In this document: positions 5,036 to 6,486 of the stretch, piece after piece
How positions within the stretch are numbered: position 1 is the first letter of the stretch
Layout of the letters: every line of letters starts with the position of its first letter
NCBI GenBank assembly: GCA_025453855.1
Contig: JALOPO010000100.1
Location: forward strand, 1-6,486
Source: Gemmatimonadaceae bacterium
GTDB lineage: Bacteria > Gemmatimonadota > Gemmatimonadetes > Gemmatimonadales > Gemmatimonadaceae
Direction of reading: 5' to 3'
Length of the DNA stretch: 6,486 bases
The notes under the pieces: model-generated
Told to the model about the DNA's origin: nothing
What the model saw: only the letters and a program-made list of their open reading frames with translations
Database searches by the model: none
Position numbers and translations under genes: made by a program

Positions 5036-6486
5036 ATGCCCGCGCTCGACAAGTTCCTGGTGGCCCTCGGTACGGCTCCCGTCACCACGCTCGTCCTCGC
5101 CGATGGCGCGCTGGCCGAGCTGCAGTTCGACGGGGGCACGCGCGCGATCACGCGCCAGCCGCTCACCGGCGACCAGGTGCTCGGCCTCGTGCGCGAGATC
5201 GCGCCGGCGGCGCTGCAGGCGGCGGTGCTGGCCGGCGGGCCGGCGCGCTTTCCGTACGAGGCGAACGGGATCCCGGTGGAGGTCGTGCTGCACCGCGACC
5301 CCGCGGGGCGCATCGTGGCCAGCATCGCGCCCACCGGCACCGCCGATCCCGCGCTCCGCGAGGGGCGCGCGGCACCCGCCGCCGTGCCCGCGGGGAGCGC
5401 GCGCGAGCAGCTCGAGGGGCTGCTGCGTCGCATGGCCGAGCAGCGCGCGAGCGATCTCCACCTGCGCGCCGGCGAGCCGCCCATCCTGCGCGTCGACGGC
5501 GAGCTGCAGCGCCTCGCCGCGGCGTCGCCGCTCTCGGGCGACGTGATCGAGCAGATGCTGCTGGCCTGGATGCCGCCGCGCAACAAGGGCGAGTTCCAGG
5601 AGTCGGGCGACAGCGACTTCGCCATCGAGCTCCCGGGCGTGGCGCGCTTCCGCGGCAACGCGCTGCGCGATCGCTCGGGGGCGGCGGCCGTCTTCCGCAT
5701 GATCTCGAGCACGATCGTCTCGGCCGAGCAGCTCGGCCTCTCGCCCGAGGTGCAGGCGCTCTGCGGGCTGAGCAAGGGGCTCGTGCTCGTGACGGGGCCC
5801 ACGGGGAGCGGCAAGAGCACGACGCTGTGCGGGATGATCGACCTCGTGAACCGCACGCGCACCGACCACGTGCTCACGATCGAGGACCCGATCGAGTTCG
5901 TGCACGCCAACAAGAAGTGCGTGATCACCCAGCGCCAGGTGGGGGTGCACACGTCGAGCTTCAAGAGCGCGCTCCGCGCCGCGCTGCGCGAGGATCCGGA
6001 CGTGGTGCTGGTCGGCGAGCTGCGCGACCTGGAGACGGTGGCGATCGCGATCGAGACGGCCGAGACCGGGCACCTCGTCTTCGGCACGCTGCACACCACG
6101 ACGGCGGCGGGGACGGTCGATCGCATGATCGACCAGTTCCCGAGCGACCGGCAGGAGCAGGTGCGCACGATGCTCAGCGAGAGCCTCAAGGGGGTGATCT
6201 CGCAGGTGCTCGTGAAGAAGATCGGCGGCGGGCGTGCCGCGGCGCGCGAGGTGCTGCTGGCGACGACCGCGGTCTCGAACCTGATCCGCGAGGGGAAGAC
6301 CTTCCAGCTCCCGACCGTCATGCAGACGGGGCGCAAGCTGGGGATGGTGACGATGAACGACGCGCTGCTGGAGCTCGTCGAGTCCAGGCAGGTGGCGCCG
6401 GCCGACGCGCTCGCGAAGGCGGTCGACAAGGCGGGGCTGCAGCAGGCGCTGCAGGCGCGCGGCCTCGTGGGCCGCGAGGTGGCCGC
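5036..6486 (+). CDS. pilT: Type IV pilus retraction ATPase PilT-like protein with duplicated N-terminal domain (3' end outside window)
   Basis: PilT is a hexameric cytoplasmic ATPase that depolymerises type IV pili, powering twitching motility and DNA uptake. The visible 483 residues contain the full secretion-ATPase core: Walker A GPTGSGKST (254-262), Asp box LTIEDPIEFVH (280-290), Walker B DPDVVLVGELRD (320-331) and His box TGHLVFGTLHTTTA (344-357). GELRDLETV and AVSNLIREGK (412-421) match the PilT-specific GEMRDLET and AIRNLIRE motifs. PilB features such as the tetracysteine zinc site are absent. The PilT N-domain is canonical at about 136-222 (ASDLHLRAGEPPILRVDG, PGVARFRGN). Before it lies an extra domain (about 17-98) that looks like an eroded copy of the same fold, then an Ala/Pro/Gly linker (99-122). 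Standard PilT has about 340-370 residues, so this one is long. The ATG at 5036 is the first start codon after an in-frame TGA at 4970, and it has no ribosome binding site. PilU is an alternative. No other pilus genes are in view. Confidence 0.9.
   Translation, partial: MPALDKFLVALGTAPVTTLVLADGALAELQFDGGTRAITRQPLTGDQVLGLVREIAPAALQAAVLAGGPARFPYEANGIPVEVVLHRDPAGRIVASIAPTGTADPALREGRAAPAAVPAGSAREQLEGLLRRMAEQRASDLHLRAGEPPILRVDGELQRLAAASPLSGDVIEQMLLAWMPPRNKGEFQESGDSDFAIELPGVARFRGNALRDRSGAAAVFRMISSTIVSAEQLGLSPEVQALCGLSKGLVLVTGPTGSGKSTTLCGMIDLVNRTRTDHVLTIEDPIEFVHANKKCVITQRQVGVHTSSFKSALRAALREDPDVVLVGELRDLETVAIAIETAETGHLVFGTLHTTTAAGTVDRMIDQFPSDRQEQVRTMLSESLKGVISQVLVKKIGGGRAAAREVLLATTAVSNLIREGKTFQLPTVMQTGRKLGMVTMNDALLELVESRQVAPADALAKAVDKAGLQQALQARGLVGREVA

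Noticed and set aside
4917..5546. A 209-codon plus-strand open frame at the start of pilT
   Set aside because: It is Arg/Ser-rich frame shadow. The frame that begins at 5036 encodes the PilT N-domain and continues through all ATPase motifs.
4754..6429. Two long minus-strand open frames opposite pilT
   Set aside because: They lie opposite the full set of PilT ATPase motifs and have shadow-type composition (Arg/His/Ala or Ser/Arg/Pro).
1..6486. Defence system, mobile element, CRISPR array or RNA gene
   Set aside because: No transposase, integrase, terminal repeats, spaced direct repeats or tRNA/rRNA-like sequence is visible. All five genes are core functions in the same orientation with uniform base composition.

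Overview
This window is a high-GC bacterial chromosomal segment carrying five genes, all on the plus strand. The set includes a lipoprotein, a periplasmic SurA-type chaperone and a pilus retraction ATPase, which points to a diderm (Gram-negative-type) host. The high GC, the tandem parvulin-type proteins and the style of the SurA and PilT sequences best fit Gemmatimonadota. A high-GC Myxococcota-type bacterium is a possible alternative. The assignment is an inference from sequence style, not from a search.

Layout. Positions 1-822 hold the C-terminal quarter of mfd, the transcription-repair coupling factor, cut by the left edge. After 54 bases comes a 517-residue lipoprotein with a parvulin (PpiC) domain and a collagen-like Pro/Gly tail (877-2430). 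A 133-base gap follows, carrying a perfect 18-bp stem-loop. Next is surA, encoding a secreted periplasmic peptidyl-prolyl isomerase and chaperone (2564-3961). Four bases later pdxA begins at a GTG (3966-4850). It encodes 4-hydroxythreonine-4-phosphate dehydrogenase of vitamin B6 synthesis. A 185-base G+C-rich gap leads to a PilT-type ATPase gene (5036 to beyond 6486), cut by the right edge.

How the genes work together. The two parvulin proteins are probably tandem paralogues that assist folding of exported and outer-membrane proteins, one anchored to a membrane and one soluble in the periplasm. The surA-pdxA pair also occurs in the enterobacterial lptD-surA-pdxA-rsmA cluster, so this looks like an old gene neighbourhood rather than an acquired island. 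PilT drives retraction of type IV pili, and its link to the other genes is positional only.

I see no mobile element, CRISPR array, tRNA, rRNA or defence system. This is mostly an ordinary core-genome region. The points most worth a second look are the degenerate duplicated N-terminal domain of the PilT-like protein, the perfect intergenic hairpin, the SurA active-site residues split between two domains, and the lack of Shine-Dalgarno sequences at every visible start.
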